NCBI GenBank assembly: GCA_027036655.1
Contig: JALWEC010000071.1
Coordinates: forward strand, 1 to 5,254
Origin: Melioribacteraceae bacterium
GTDB taxonomy: Bacteria; Bacteroidota; Ignavibacteria; Ignavibacteriales; Melioribacteraceae
Length of the DNA: 5,254 bases
Direction: 5' to 3'
Of the stretch, positions 1 through 5,254 are shown piece by piece. A program made the translations under genes and the position numbers. The notes under the pieces are model-generated. The model saw nothing but the letters and a program-made list of their open reading frames with translations, was not told the origin of the DNA and ran no database searches. Each line of letters opens with the position of its first letter. The stretch's first letter is position 1.

Positions 1-124
1 TTATTTCCCGTTTCGCGATTTCTCGGATGTTCTTAAGCGAGTTGACGAATTAATTAATAAAAAGAAGTTAAAGAAAAGACATCAGGCGGTTTTGAAAAGA
101 TTAGAAGTTTATAAACAAGGATGA
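1..124 (+). CDS. C-terminal end of an unidentified upstream protein (partial)
   Basis: The frame read from base 2 is open for 40 codons and ends at TGA 122-124; the other two forward frames hit stops within about 55 bases. The visible tail starts YFPFRDFSDVLKRVDEL and then becomes very basic (KKK, KK, KR clusters), ending in VYKQG. It looks like a C-terminal amphipathic, lysine-rich helix. Too little is present to name a family and I do not recognise it. Its stop lies only 3 nt before the start of the methyltransferase gene, and the ribosome binding site of that gene lies within its last codons, so the two are probably co-transcribed. The 5' part lies outside the window. Confidence 0.72.
   Translation, partial: YFPFRDFSDVLKRVDELINKKKLKKRHQAVLKRLEVYKQG
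117..121 (+). promoter_or_regulatory. Ribosome binding site (AAGGA) of the methyltransferase gene
   Basis: AAGGA sits 6 nt before ATG 128, inside the last codons of the upstream gene. It supports ATG 128 as the start and suggests coupling of translation across the junction. Confidence 0.6.
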
Positions 125-127
125 GAA

Positions 128-712
128 ATGGAAAAATTATCAAAATTTATTTTTAAATACAGAAGCTATACTCCGATACCTTTTTTATTGGTGATGCTTT
201 ATTTCCAGCAGGCGACTCCGTTGAGTTTGGTCGTCGGATTTTTTATTAGTCTGCTCGGCGAGTTTTTCAGGCTTTGGGGCGTCAGCGTTGCGGGAAGCGA
301 AACAAGAACCACAGGCGACCCGGGCGGGACTTATTTGGTTGTGTCGGGAGCGTTTGCTCATGTGCGCAATCCTCTTTATCTCGGCAACATTCTGCTTTAT
401 ACCGGAATCGGAATTATGTCTATGGCGCTTTTTCCCTATTTACAGATTGTAGCTTTTGTTTACTTTTACTTTCAATACAGAGTTATCATCTGGGGAGAAG
501 AAAAATATTTGCGCAAAACCTTCGGTAAAGATTTTGAGGATTATGTCAAAAACGTTCCGAGATTTATTCCCCGTCTTTCATCCTACAAAAACAAAAATGT
601 AGTTCAGCCGGAGTTTGATATCGCCAAAGGATTGAAGTCGGAAAAAGATTCGTTGCTTGCGTTCTTTTCGGTAACTGTAATTTTAATGTTATTTTATTTT
701 TTGAGCAGATAA
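128..712 (+). CDS. ICMT/PEMT-family integral membrane methyltransferase
   Basis: A 194-residue membrane protein of the isoprenylcysteine carboxyl methyltransferase / phospholipid methyltransferase superfamily, which transfers a methyl group from S-adenosylmethionine to a lipid or lipidated substrate at the inner membrane. Hydrophobic segments lie at about residues 16-27, 32-51, 83-102 and 103-121. The family signature is clear: HVRNPLYLGN at 78-87, followed by GEEKYLRKTFG (123-133) and the FEDYVKNVPRFIPR block (136-149), with E124/E125 and the R80-N81-P82 turn in the expected SAM-site positions. After the usual family end (about residue 150) there is a 45-residue extension with a further predicted membrane helix at about 174-192. 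The start is ATG 128, preceded by AAGGA. Its stop is 1 nt before the lpxB start, so it belongs to the same operon, and a lipid substrate is a reasonable inference. Prenylcysteine is not an expected bacterial substrate; phospholipid N-methylation or methylation of another membrane lipid are alternatives. The family call is firm but the substrate is unknown. Confidence 0.88.
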   Translation: MEKLSKFIFKYRSYTPIPFLLVMLYFQQATPLSLVVGFFISLLGEFFRLWGVSVAGSETRTTGDPGGTYLVVSGAFAHVRNPLYLGNILLYTGIGIMSMALFPYLQIVAFVYFYFQYRVIIWGEEKYLRKTFGKDFEDYVKNVPRFIPRLSSYKNKNVVQPEFDIAKGLKSEKDSLLAFFSVTVILMLFYFLSR

Positions 713-713
713 T

Positions 714-1850
714 TTGAGCAAAGAAATTTTGATAATAGCGGGCGAAGTTTCGGGCGATATGCACGGAGCGGAATTAATTAAGAAGTTGAAACTTCTTGAC
801 CCGGGCATTCGCGTTTCCGGAGTAGGGGGAGATTTGATGACCGCCGCCGGAATGGAAGCGTTTTATCATATTAAAGATTTTTCTTTTCTCGGAATTACGG
901 AAGTGCTGAAGCATTTGCCCTTTATTTTTAAGGTTCAAAAGGAGTTGCTTGCAAAAATTGAAGAGAGAAAAATTAAAACGGTTGTCCTGATTGATTATCC
1001 GGGATTTAATCTTAACTTTGCAAAAAAACTGAAGAAGCGGAATATTAGGGTGTTGTATTACATATCGCCGCAGCTTTGGGCTTGGGGAAAACAGAGAGTT
1101 AAGAAGATGAAAAAACTGATTGATCGTCTCTTTGTGGTTTTTCCTTTTGAAGTTGATTTTTTTAAGTCGTACGGAATCAAGGCGGAATTTGTCGGGCACC
1201 CTCTCATGGAAAGAATTGATAATTATAAGTTCCTTTCGAGAGAAGAATTTTTTAAGGAGAATTCTCTCGAGCCGGATAAAGAAATACTTTTGATTATGCC
1301 CGGAAGCCGCGAGCACGAAGTTAAACTGATGTTGCCGGAATTAACGAAGGCGGGAAAGAATCTATCCGAAGAATTTAATTTGCAGGTTGTTATTTCGGCG
1401 ACGGAAAATCTAAGTTTGGATTTTTATCAATCGATAGTTCCCGATTTGGAAGTTAGAATTGTTGTCGGAAAAAACTACGAGCTGATGAAATATTCAAAGT
1501 TCGGTATTATTAAATCGGGAACGTCAACGTTGGAAGCCGGTTTGTTTAATCTTCCCTTTATTGTAGTTTATAAAACAAGTCGCCTGACATACTTGATAGC
1601 GAAAAAATTAGTGAGTCTGCACTCGCTTTCGCTTGTTAATATTGTTACGGATAAAAAAATTGTTGAAGAACTGATTCAAGATGAAGTAAACGCCGAAAAG
1701 ATTCACGCCGTTGTTGCAAATTATCTTCGGGACGATGAGAAAATTTTCAAACTTAAAGAAGAATTGAAAAGCGTAAAAAAAACGCTCGGTGAAAATGAAT
1801 CGAAAGTTGATTTGGCGGCAAATATTTTGTCGGAAATAAATGAGGCTTAA
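714..1850 (+). CDS. lpxB: Lipid A disaccharide synthase LpxB (TTG start)
   Basis: LpxB is a GT19 glycosyltransferase at the inner face of the inner membrane. It condenses UDP-2,3-diacylglucosamine with lipid X to give the tetraacyl disaccharide 1-phosphate and UDP. The 378 residues match the family size (E. coli about 382). Visible motifs are AGEVSGDMHGAELI at 9-22, GVGGDLM at 36-42, IDYPGFN at 93-99, YYISPQLWAWGKQR at 115-128, FVGHPL at 159-164, MPGSREHEV at 195-203, KSGTSTLEAG at 267-276 and SLVN at 306-309. By my alignment from memory, E11, D94, R199 and N309 correspond to E. coli E15, D98, R201 and N316, so the active site looks intact. The start is TTG 714: an in-frame TGA at 702-704 leaves no ATG or GTG upstream, and later starts would cut into the first motif. 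Only a weak GAG at 703-705 precedes it, which with the 1-nt gap suggests coupling to the methyltransferase gene. Its end overlaps the acyltransferase gene by 11 nt. Confidence 0.97.
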   Translation: MSKEILIIAGEVSGDMHGAELIKKLKLLDPGIRVSGVGGDLMTAAGMEAFYHIKDFSFLGITEVLKHLPFIFKVQKELLAKIEERKIKTVVLIDYPGFNLNFAKKLKKRNIRVLYYISPQLWAWGKQRVKKMKKLIDRLFVVFPFEVDFFKSYGIKAEFVGHPLMERIDNYKFLSREEFFKENSLEPDKEILLIMPGSREHEVKLMLPELTKAGKNLSEEFNLQVVISATENLSLDFYQSIVPDLEVRIVVGKNYELMKYSKFGIIKSGTSTLEAGLFNLPFIVVYKTSRLTYLIAKKLVSLHSLSLVNIVTDKKIVEELIQDEVNAEKIHAVVANYLRDDEKIFKLKEELKSVKKTLGENESKVDLAANILSEINEA

Positions 1851-2499
1851 AGAGATTAAAAAAAAAATATTACATAAACTCGGGAATCTGCTTCTCCCGA
1901 AAGTTATATCTGTTCTTTGTTATAGCGTTAAAATAGAATTAGCAAATGAAAAACCGGTTAAAGATTTGCTCGAATCGAAGCGGAACTTTATTGCGGCTTT
2001 TTGGCACGGAAAGATGCTGATACCTTGGAATTACTTCGGAGGCAAAAACTTTGCAGCATTGGTTAGCAGAAGCAAGGATGGCGAAATTCTGACAAGAGTT
2101 CTGGAATCGTGGAAATATAATGTCGTTCGCGGGTCGAGCCATATCGGAGGCAAAGAAGCGTTGGAGCTTATGCGGAAGAAAATTGAAGAAGGTTATTCGA
2201 TTGCGATTACTCCCGACGGACCGACAGGTCCCCCTGAAAAAATGAAAGCAGGCGCGGTTGTCCTTGCAAAGAAAACCGGCGCCCCGCTGCTTCTTGCAGC
2301 GGTTTGCTGTGAGAAGAAAAAAGTTTTTTCGAGCTGGGATAAGTTTGAACTGCCGCTTCCTTTTTCAAAGGTCGTTCTGCAATTTTCGGAACCGATTACG
2401 GTAAAAAATAATCTAACGTTTGATGAAACAAATTTATTGATAAAGGAAACGGAGAAGAAGTTGAAAGAATTACAGAGAGAGGTTGAAACAAATTGCTGA
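1840..2499 (+). CDS. DUF374 lysophospholipid-acyltransferase-family protein (LpxJ-like candidate)
   Basis: A 219-residue acyltransferase-like protein of the DUF374 group. Signatures are FWHGKML at 54-60, SRSKDGEIL at 76-84, VRGSSHIGGKEAL at 96-108, TPDGPTGPPEKMKAGAV at 124-140 and, near the C-terminus, SSWDKFELPLPF. H56 is the likely catalytic base; a strict HxxxxD is not present, as is usual in this group. Known from the family: LpxJ, a DUF374 member described in Helicobacter/Campylobacter relatives, is a lipid A secondary acyltransferase that can act before Kdo is added. The position between lpxB and lpxK makes lipid A acylation the best inference, but a general lysophospholipid acyltransferase is not excluded. 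The N-terminus is basic (MRLKEIKKK) followed by a hydrophobic stretch at about 14-30, which fits peripheral membrane attachment. The ATG start lies in the last codons of lpxB (11-nt overlap) with only a weak GGA upstream, so translation is probably coupled. A run of 10 A lies in codons 7-10. Confidence 0.9.
   Translation: MRLKEIKKKILHKLGNLLLPKVISVLCYSVKIELANEKPVKDLLESKRNFIAAFWHGKMLIPWNYFGGKNFAALVSRSKDGEILTRVLESWKYNVVRGSSHIGGKEALELMRKKIEEGYSIAITPDGPTGPPEKMKAGAVVLAKKTGAPLLLAAVCCEKKKVFSSWDKFELPLPFSKVVLQFSEPITVKNNLTFDETNLLIKETEKKLKELQREVETNC
1858..1867 (+). repeat. Homopolymeric A10 tract in codons 7-10 of the acyltransferase gene
   Basis: Ten consecutive A residues encode K7-K9 and the first base of I10. 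Gain of one A (or a -1 slip) brings TAA 1875-1877 into frame; loss of one A leads to TAG 1934-1936. A 6-bp inverted repeat (TCGGGA 1880-1885, TCCCGA 1895-1900) follows 12 nt downstream. Whether slippage occurs cannot be told from a single sequence. Confidence 0.9.
2284..2302 (+). other. GC-rich intragenic hairpin in the acyltransferase gene
   Basis: CCGCTGC and GCAGCGG form a perfect 7-bp stem around the loop TTCTT. It lies in sense codons (APLLLAAV region). Only TTT follows on the + strand and there is no T tract on the - strand, so it does not look like an intrinsic terminator. Function, if any, is unknown. Confidence 0.45.
2476..2482 (+). promoter_or_regulatory. Probable ribosome binding site (AGAGAGG region) of lpxK
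   Basis: A purine-rich run ending in GAGAGG lies 10 nt before TTG 2493, inside the end of the acyltransferase gene. It supports the TTG as the start of lpxK; spacing is slightly long. Confidence 0.45.
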
Positions 2500-3539
2500 A
2501 ACTCTTGAGAATAGCGCTTTTACCTTTTTCGTTTCTTTTCGGGATAATTGCCCGGATACGTAATCTGTTTTATGATAACGGAATTTTAAAAAGCGTTAAC
2601 GTTCCCGTAAAAGTTGTTTCGGTCGGCAATGTAACCGTCGGCGGTACGGGAAAAACTCCGACTGTGATTTACCTGGTTAAACTGCTCCGGCGTCTCGGGA
2701 AGCGTCCGGGAATATTAAGCCGCGGCTACGGGAGAAAGTCGAAAGGTTTCAAACTTGTTTTCGACGGAAGCGTTTTTAATTGCGACGTGAGCAATTGCGG
2801 AGATGAGATTATACTTGAAGTGCATAATACAAAAGTCCCGGCTGCGGTTTGCGAAGATAGAGTGGAAGGCGCGTTAAAACTTATTGAAGCCGCGGAGATT
2901 GATACGATTGTTCTCGACGACGCTTTCCAGCACAGAAGAATCGGGAGAAACGCGGACGTAGTTCTACTCGATCAGGATTTTCTGCTTGACGGTTCGCCGC
3001 TTGATAAGCTGCCCCTTCCGTCGGGATTGTTTCGCGAACCGATTTCATCGCTGAAAAGAGCCGACGCGGTAATCATCAACAGAAAGTTTTCCGTTGAGAA
3101 AAAGATTCCGGAAAACGTGATGAAGATTCTCGACGGGAAAAAAGTTTTTTACGCGCATTACGAAATCGAAGGATTGTTTGACGTTAAGGATTACAAATAT
3201 TTCCCGGTTGAGGAGTTCACGGGACAGAAAAGTTTGGTGGTTGCGGGAATTGCAAAACCGGAGTCGTTTCTATACACGCTCAAGAGCGTGGGAATTGACG
3301 TTACAAACAGACTGATTTTTAAGGACCATAAAAACTATGAAAATAAGGACGTTCAAAAAATCAGAAAACAGTTTTACGAAACAAACGCTTATTCGGTTAT
3401 CATAACGGAAAAGGACGCCGTAAAACTAATTAATTTTTCAAAAGAACTGGATGATATCGACATATATTTTATAAGGATTAAACTTGTTCTGAAAGATGAG
3501 AATGAGTTTGTGAAATTTTTACAATTAAACATTAATTAA
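2493..3539 (+). CDS. lpxK: Tetraacyldisaccharide 4'-kinase LpxK (TTG start)
   Basis: LpxK is a membrane-associated P-loop kinase that uses ATP to phosphorylate the 4' position of tetraacyldisaccharide 1-phosphate, giving lipid IVA. Length is 348 residues, within the family range. The hydrophobic N-terminal anchor (about residues 4-20) is followed by a Walker A segment [13 protein letters not shown] (45-57, K54), LSRGYGR (75-81), the GDE motif (103-105, D104), the Walker B-like [10 protein letters not shown] (140-149) and KDHKNY (277-282). D104 and H279 correspond to the catalytic Asp-His pair described for Aquifex LpxK, so the active site looks complete. The usual proline after GDE is Ile here. 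The start is TTG 2493: an in-frame TGA at 2484-2486 rules out an upstream start, and the protein then begins [14 protein letters not shown], as expected for the family. It overlaps the acyltransferase gene by 7 nt, indicating coupled translation. Confidence 0.97.
   Translation: MLKLLRIALLPFSFLFGIIARIRNLFYDNGILKSVNVPVKVVSVGNVTVGGTGKTPTVIYLVKLLRRLGKRPGILSRGYGRKSKGFKLVFDGSVFNCDVSNCGDEIILEVHNTKVPAAVCEDRVEGALKLIEAAEIDTIVLDDAFQHRRIGRNADVVLLDQDFLLDGSPLDKLPLPSGLFREPISSLKRADAVIINRKFSVEKKIPENVMKILDGKKVFYAHYEIEGLFDVKDYKYFPVEEFTGQKSLVVAGIAKPESFLYTLKSVGIDVTNRLIFKDHKNYENKDVQKIRKQFYETNAYSVIITEKDAVKLINFSKELDDIDIYFIRIKLVLKDENEFVKFLQLNIN
3275..3290 (+). other. Interrupted palindrome within lpxK
   Basis: CACGCTC-AA-GAGCGTG has perfect 7-bp arms around 2 bases (as RNA, effectively a 6-bp stem with a CAAG loop). 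It is fully inside codons for YTLKSVG and has no T tract after it. Probably chance. Confidence 0.35.
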
Positions 3540-3543
3540 TAAT

Positions 3544-3549
3544 GGAGGT
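3544..3549 (+). promoter_or_regulatory. Strong ribosome binding site (GGAGGT) of ppdK
   Basis: GGAGGT, a near-perfect Shine-Dalgarno sequence, is centred in the 16-nt gap after lpxK and lies 6 nt before ATG 3556. It is the best ribosome binding site in the window and fixes the ppdK start, so the lysine-rich N-terminal tail is part of the product. Confidence 0.88.
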
Positions 3550-3555
3550 CAGATA

Positions 3556-5254
3556 ATGGCTACTAAAAAAGCTACACCCAAGAAAAGTACGAAGGCAAAA
3601 AAAGCAAAAGCGCCCAAGTACGTTTATTTATTCGGGAATAAAAAAGCCGAAGGAAAAGCTTCAATGAAAAATCTTCTCGGAGGCAAAGGAGCAAACCTCG
3701 CGGAGATGAATAGAATCGGCGTTCCCGTTCCTCCCGGATTTACGATTACAACAGAAGTTTGCAATAAATATTATGGATTAGGCGACGCAAAAACCAAAGC
3801 AATGATTGAGCCTGAAGTAATTAAAGGCGTTGCGCACGTCGAAAAGATTATGAAGATGAAATTCGGCGACAAGGAAAATCCTCTTCTCGTTTCCGTTCGT
3901 TCAGGCGCAAGAGCTTCAATGCCGGGAATGATGGACACTGTTCTTAACCTCGGATTGAACGACAAAGTCGTTTTGGGCTTGGCAAAGAAAACCAATAATG
4001 AAAGATTCGCGTGGGATTCCTACCGCCGCTTTATTCAAATGTACGGCGACGTCGTTATGGGAATGAAGCCTGAAAACAAAGAAGACCACGATCCGTTTGA
4101 AGAGATTATCGATGATTTGAAAAAGGAAAGAGGAATTTCTCTCGACACCGAATTTACGGTTGACGACTTAAAAGAAATGGTTGTTCGCTTTAAAGCGATT
4201 ATCAAGAAAAAAACGAAGAAAGCTTTCCCGACAGACCCGTGGAAACAGCTTTGGGGAGCAATCCTGGCAGTCTTTGACAGCTGGAACAACGACAGAGCCA
4301 TTCTTTATCGCAAGATGAACAATATTCCCGACGAATGGGGAACAGCCGTAAATGTTCAGGCAATGGTATTCGGCAACATGGGAGATGATTCAGCCACCGG
4401 CGTTGCGTTTACGAGAGACGCCGCAACCGGCGAAAACCTTTTCAACGGCGAGTATCTTGTAAATGCTCAAGGCGAAGACGTTGTAGCAGGAATTCGCACT
4501 CCGCAGCAGATTACTCTCGTTGGTTCGCGCCGCTGGGCAAAAGCGCAGGGCATTTCCGAAAAAGAGAGAAAAACAAAATATCCTTCTTTGGAAGAAACGA
4601 TGCCGGAAGTTTACAAAGAACTCGACGCTGTTCAGGATAAACTGGAAAAGCATTACAAAGATATGCAGGACATGGAGTTCACAATTCAGAATGGAAAACT
4701 CTGGTTGTTGCAAACGCGTAACGGAAAACGCACGGGCGCTGCAATGGTTAAAATTGCAATGGATATGCTGAAAGAAAAATTAATCGATGAAGATACTGCG
4801 TTAATCAGAGTTGAACCGGAAAGATTGGATGAATTACTGCATCCCGTTTTTGATGATAAAGAACTTAAGAAAGCCAAAGTTATCACGAAAGGTTTGCCCG
4901 CTTCACCGGGAGCTGCAACTGGGCGAATTGTTTTCCATGCCGACGACGCCGAAGAGTGGGCAGCAAAAGGCGAGTATGTAATTCTTGTTCGTCTTGAAAC
5001 TTCTCCTGAAGATTTGAAAGGAATGAACGCCGCCGAAGGTATCTTAACCGCTCGCGGAGGAATGACTTCGCACGCTGCCGTAGTTGCGCGCGGAATGGGC
5101 AAGTGCGCGGTAACTGGCGCCGGAGCTTTGAAAATCGATTATAAAAAGAAAACGGCAACTGTTGACGGGAAAGTATATAAAGAAGGAGATTGGATTTCCC
5201 TGAACGGTTCAACCGGTATGGTTTACGAAGGAAAAGTTAAAACCAAAGAAGCTT
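3556..5254 (+). CDS. ppdK: Pyruvate phosphate dikinase, N-terminal 566 residues (partial, runs off the right edge)
   Basis: PPDK interconverts pyruvate + ATP + Pi and PEP + AMP + PPi in the cytoplasm. The frame is open from ATG 3556 to the window end: 566 codons of an expected 900 or so. The ATP-grasp domain spans about residues 22-395: [13 protein letters not shown] at 39-51 (K44), [16 protein letters not shown] from 113 (R115), [22 protein letters not shown] ending at 375 (E374) and LQTRNGKR at 385-392 (Q386, R388). The phosphohistidine domain follows, with [11 protein letters not shown] and [19 protein letters not shown] at 498-516; H506 is the phosphocarrier and T504 matches the Thr targeted by the PPDK regulatory protein. 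These align with K22, R92, E323, Q335, R337, T453 and H455 of the Clostridium symbiosum enzyme. The PEP/pyruvate barrel is outside the window. Oddities: a 21-residue Lys/Ala tail before the usual start, and an insert at about 322-348. About half of Phe codons are TTC (8 of 16), against 3 of 22 in lpxB, consistent with high expression. Confidence 0.97.
   Translation, partial: MATKKATPKKSTKAKKAKAPKYVYLFGNKKAEGKASMKNLLGGKGANLAEMNRIGVPVPPGFTITTEVCNKYYGLGDAKTKAMIEPEVIKGVAHVEKIMKMKFGDKENPLLVSVRSGARASMPGMMDTVLNLGLNDKVVLGLAKKTNNERFAWDSYRRFIQMYGDVVMGMKPENKEDHDPFEEIIDDLKKERGISLDTEFTVDDLKEMVVRFKAIIKKKTKKAFPTDPWKQLWGAILAVFDSWNNDRAILYRKMNNIPDEWGTAVNVQAMVFGNMGDDSATGVAFTRDAATGENLFNGEYLVNAQGEDVVAGIRTPQQITLVGSRRWAKAQGISEKERKTKYPSLEETMPEVYKELDAVQDKLEKHYKDMQDMEFTIQNGKLWLLQTRNGKRTGAAMVKIAMDMLKEKLIDEDTALIRVEPERLDELLHPVFDDKELKKAKVITKGLPASPGAATGRIVFHADDAEEWAAKGEYVILVRLETSPEDLKGMNAAEGILTARGGMTSHAAVVARGMGKCAVTGAGALKIDYKKKTATVDGKVYKEGDWISLNGSTGMVYEGKVKTKEA

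Noticed and set aside
274..528. Second + frame inside the methyltransferase gene
   Set aside because: It is out of frame with a well-supported membrane methyltransferase and encodes a Cys/Arg-rich product with no family features.
774..1316. Long open frame on the - strand opposite lpxB
   Set aside because: It lies wholly antisense to a clear lpxB with intact motifs, shows no recognisable domain and has no convincing ribosome binding site.
1770..1786. AGCGT-A7-ACGCT stem-loop near the end of lpxB considered as a terminator
   Set aside because: The stem is only 5 bp, there is no T tract, and the next gene overlaps lpxB, so termination here would make no sense.
3508..3536. Possible promoter TTGTGA - 17 nt - ATTAAT before ppdK
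   Set aside because: Both boxes match consensus at only 4 of 6 positions in AT-rich DNA, and the start of transcription would fall on the ribosome binding site. No Bacteroidota-type TAnnTTTG box was seen either.
3531..3540. ATTAATTAAT repeated near 48-57 and 3531-3540, with a TTAATTAA core also near 774
   Set aside because: Short AT-rich words are expected by chance here; spacing and flanks differ and there is no sign of a shared element.
4686..5212. Two overlapping open frames on the - strand opposite ppdK
   Set aside because: They are antisense to the PPDK phosphohistidine domain, low in complexity (Ser/Arg-rich) and resemble no family; they arise from the codon bias of ppdK.
5249..5254. 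Window ends exactly on AAGCTT (HindIII site)
   Set aside because: Another AAGCTT lies at 3656-3661 and the left end is not one, so a cloning boundary cannot be inferred; probably chance.

Overview
The window is wall-to-wall coding on the + strand, with no intergenic stretch longer than 16 nt. It looks like part of a chromosomal operon from a Gram-negative (diderm) bacterium with moderate-to-low GC, because it carries two lipid A biosynthesis enzymes. The protein features (a Bacteroidota-style pyruvate phosphate dikinase insert, a DUF374 acyltransferase between lpxB and lpxK, Lys/Phe/Ile-rich proteins) suggest the Bacteroidota/Chlorobiota/Ignavibacteriota group. That placement is an inference from motif resemblance, not a search result.

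Layout, left to right: (1) the last 40 codons of an unidentified upstream gene; (2) an ICMT/PEMT-type integral membrane methyltransferase with an extra C-terminal membrane helix; (3) lpxB, lipid A disaccharide synthase, starting on TTG; (4) a DUF374 lysophospholipid-acyltransferase-family gene, overlapping lpxB by 11 nt and resembling the family that contains the lipid A secondary acyltransferase LpxJ; (5) lpxK, tetraacyldisaccharide 4'-kinase, starting on TTG and overlapping the previous gene by 7 nt; (6) after a 16-nt gap with a strong GGAGGT ribosome binding site, the first 566 codons of ppdK, pyruvate phosphate dikinase, which runs off the right edge.

How they work together: LpxB joins UDP-2,3-diacylglucosamine and lipid X into the tetraacyl disaccharide 1-phosphate, and LpxK phosphorylates its 4' position to give lipid IVA. 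The acyltransferase encoded between them is placed to add a secondary acyl chain, and the upstream membrane methyltransferase may act on a lipid in the same membrane, although nothing in the sequence fixes its substrate. The tight spacing and overlaps imply one transcript with translational coupling. ppdK is a central-metabolism gene (pyruvate to PEP) with its own strong ribosome binding site and a visibly different codon preference, so it is probably translated at a much higher level.

No mobile element, CRISPR array, RNA gene, terminator or convincing promoter was seen. I did not find a clearly new biological system. The points most worth checking are the DUF374 gene as a lipid A acyltransferase with a 10-A tract at its 5' end, the methyltransferase with its extra helix beside lpxB, and the lysine-rich N-terminal tail on PPDK.
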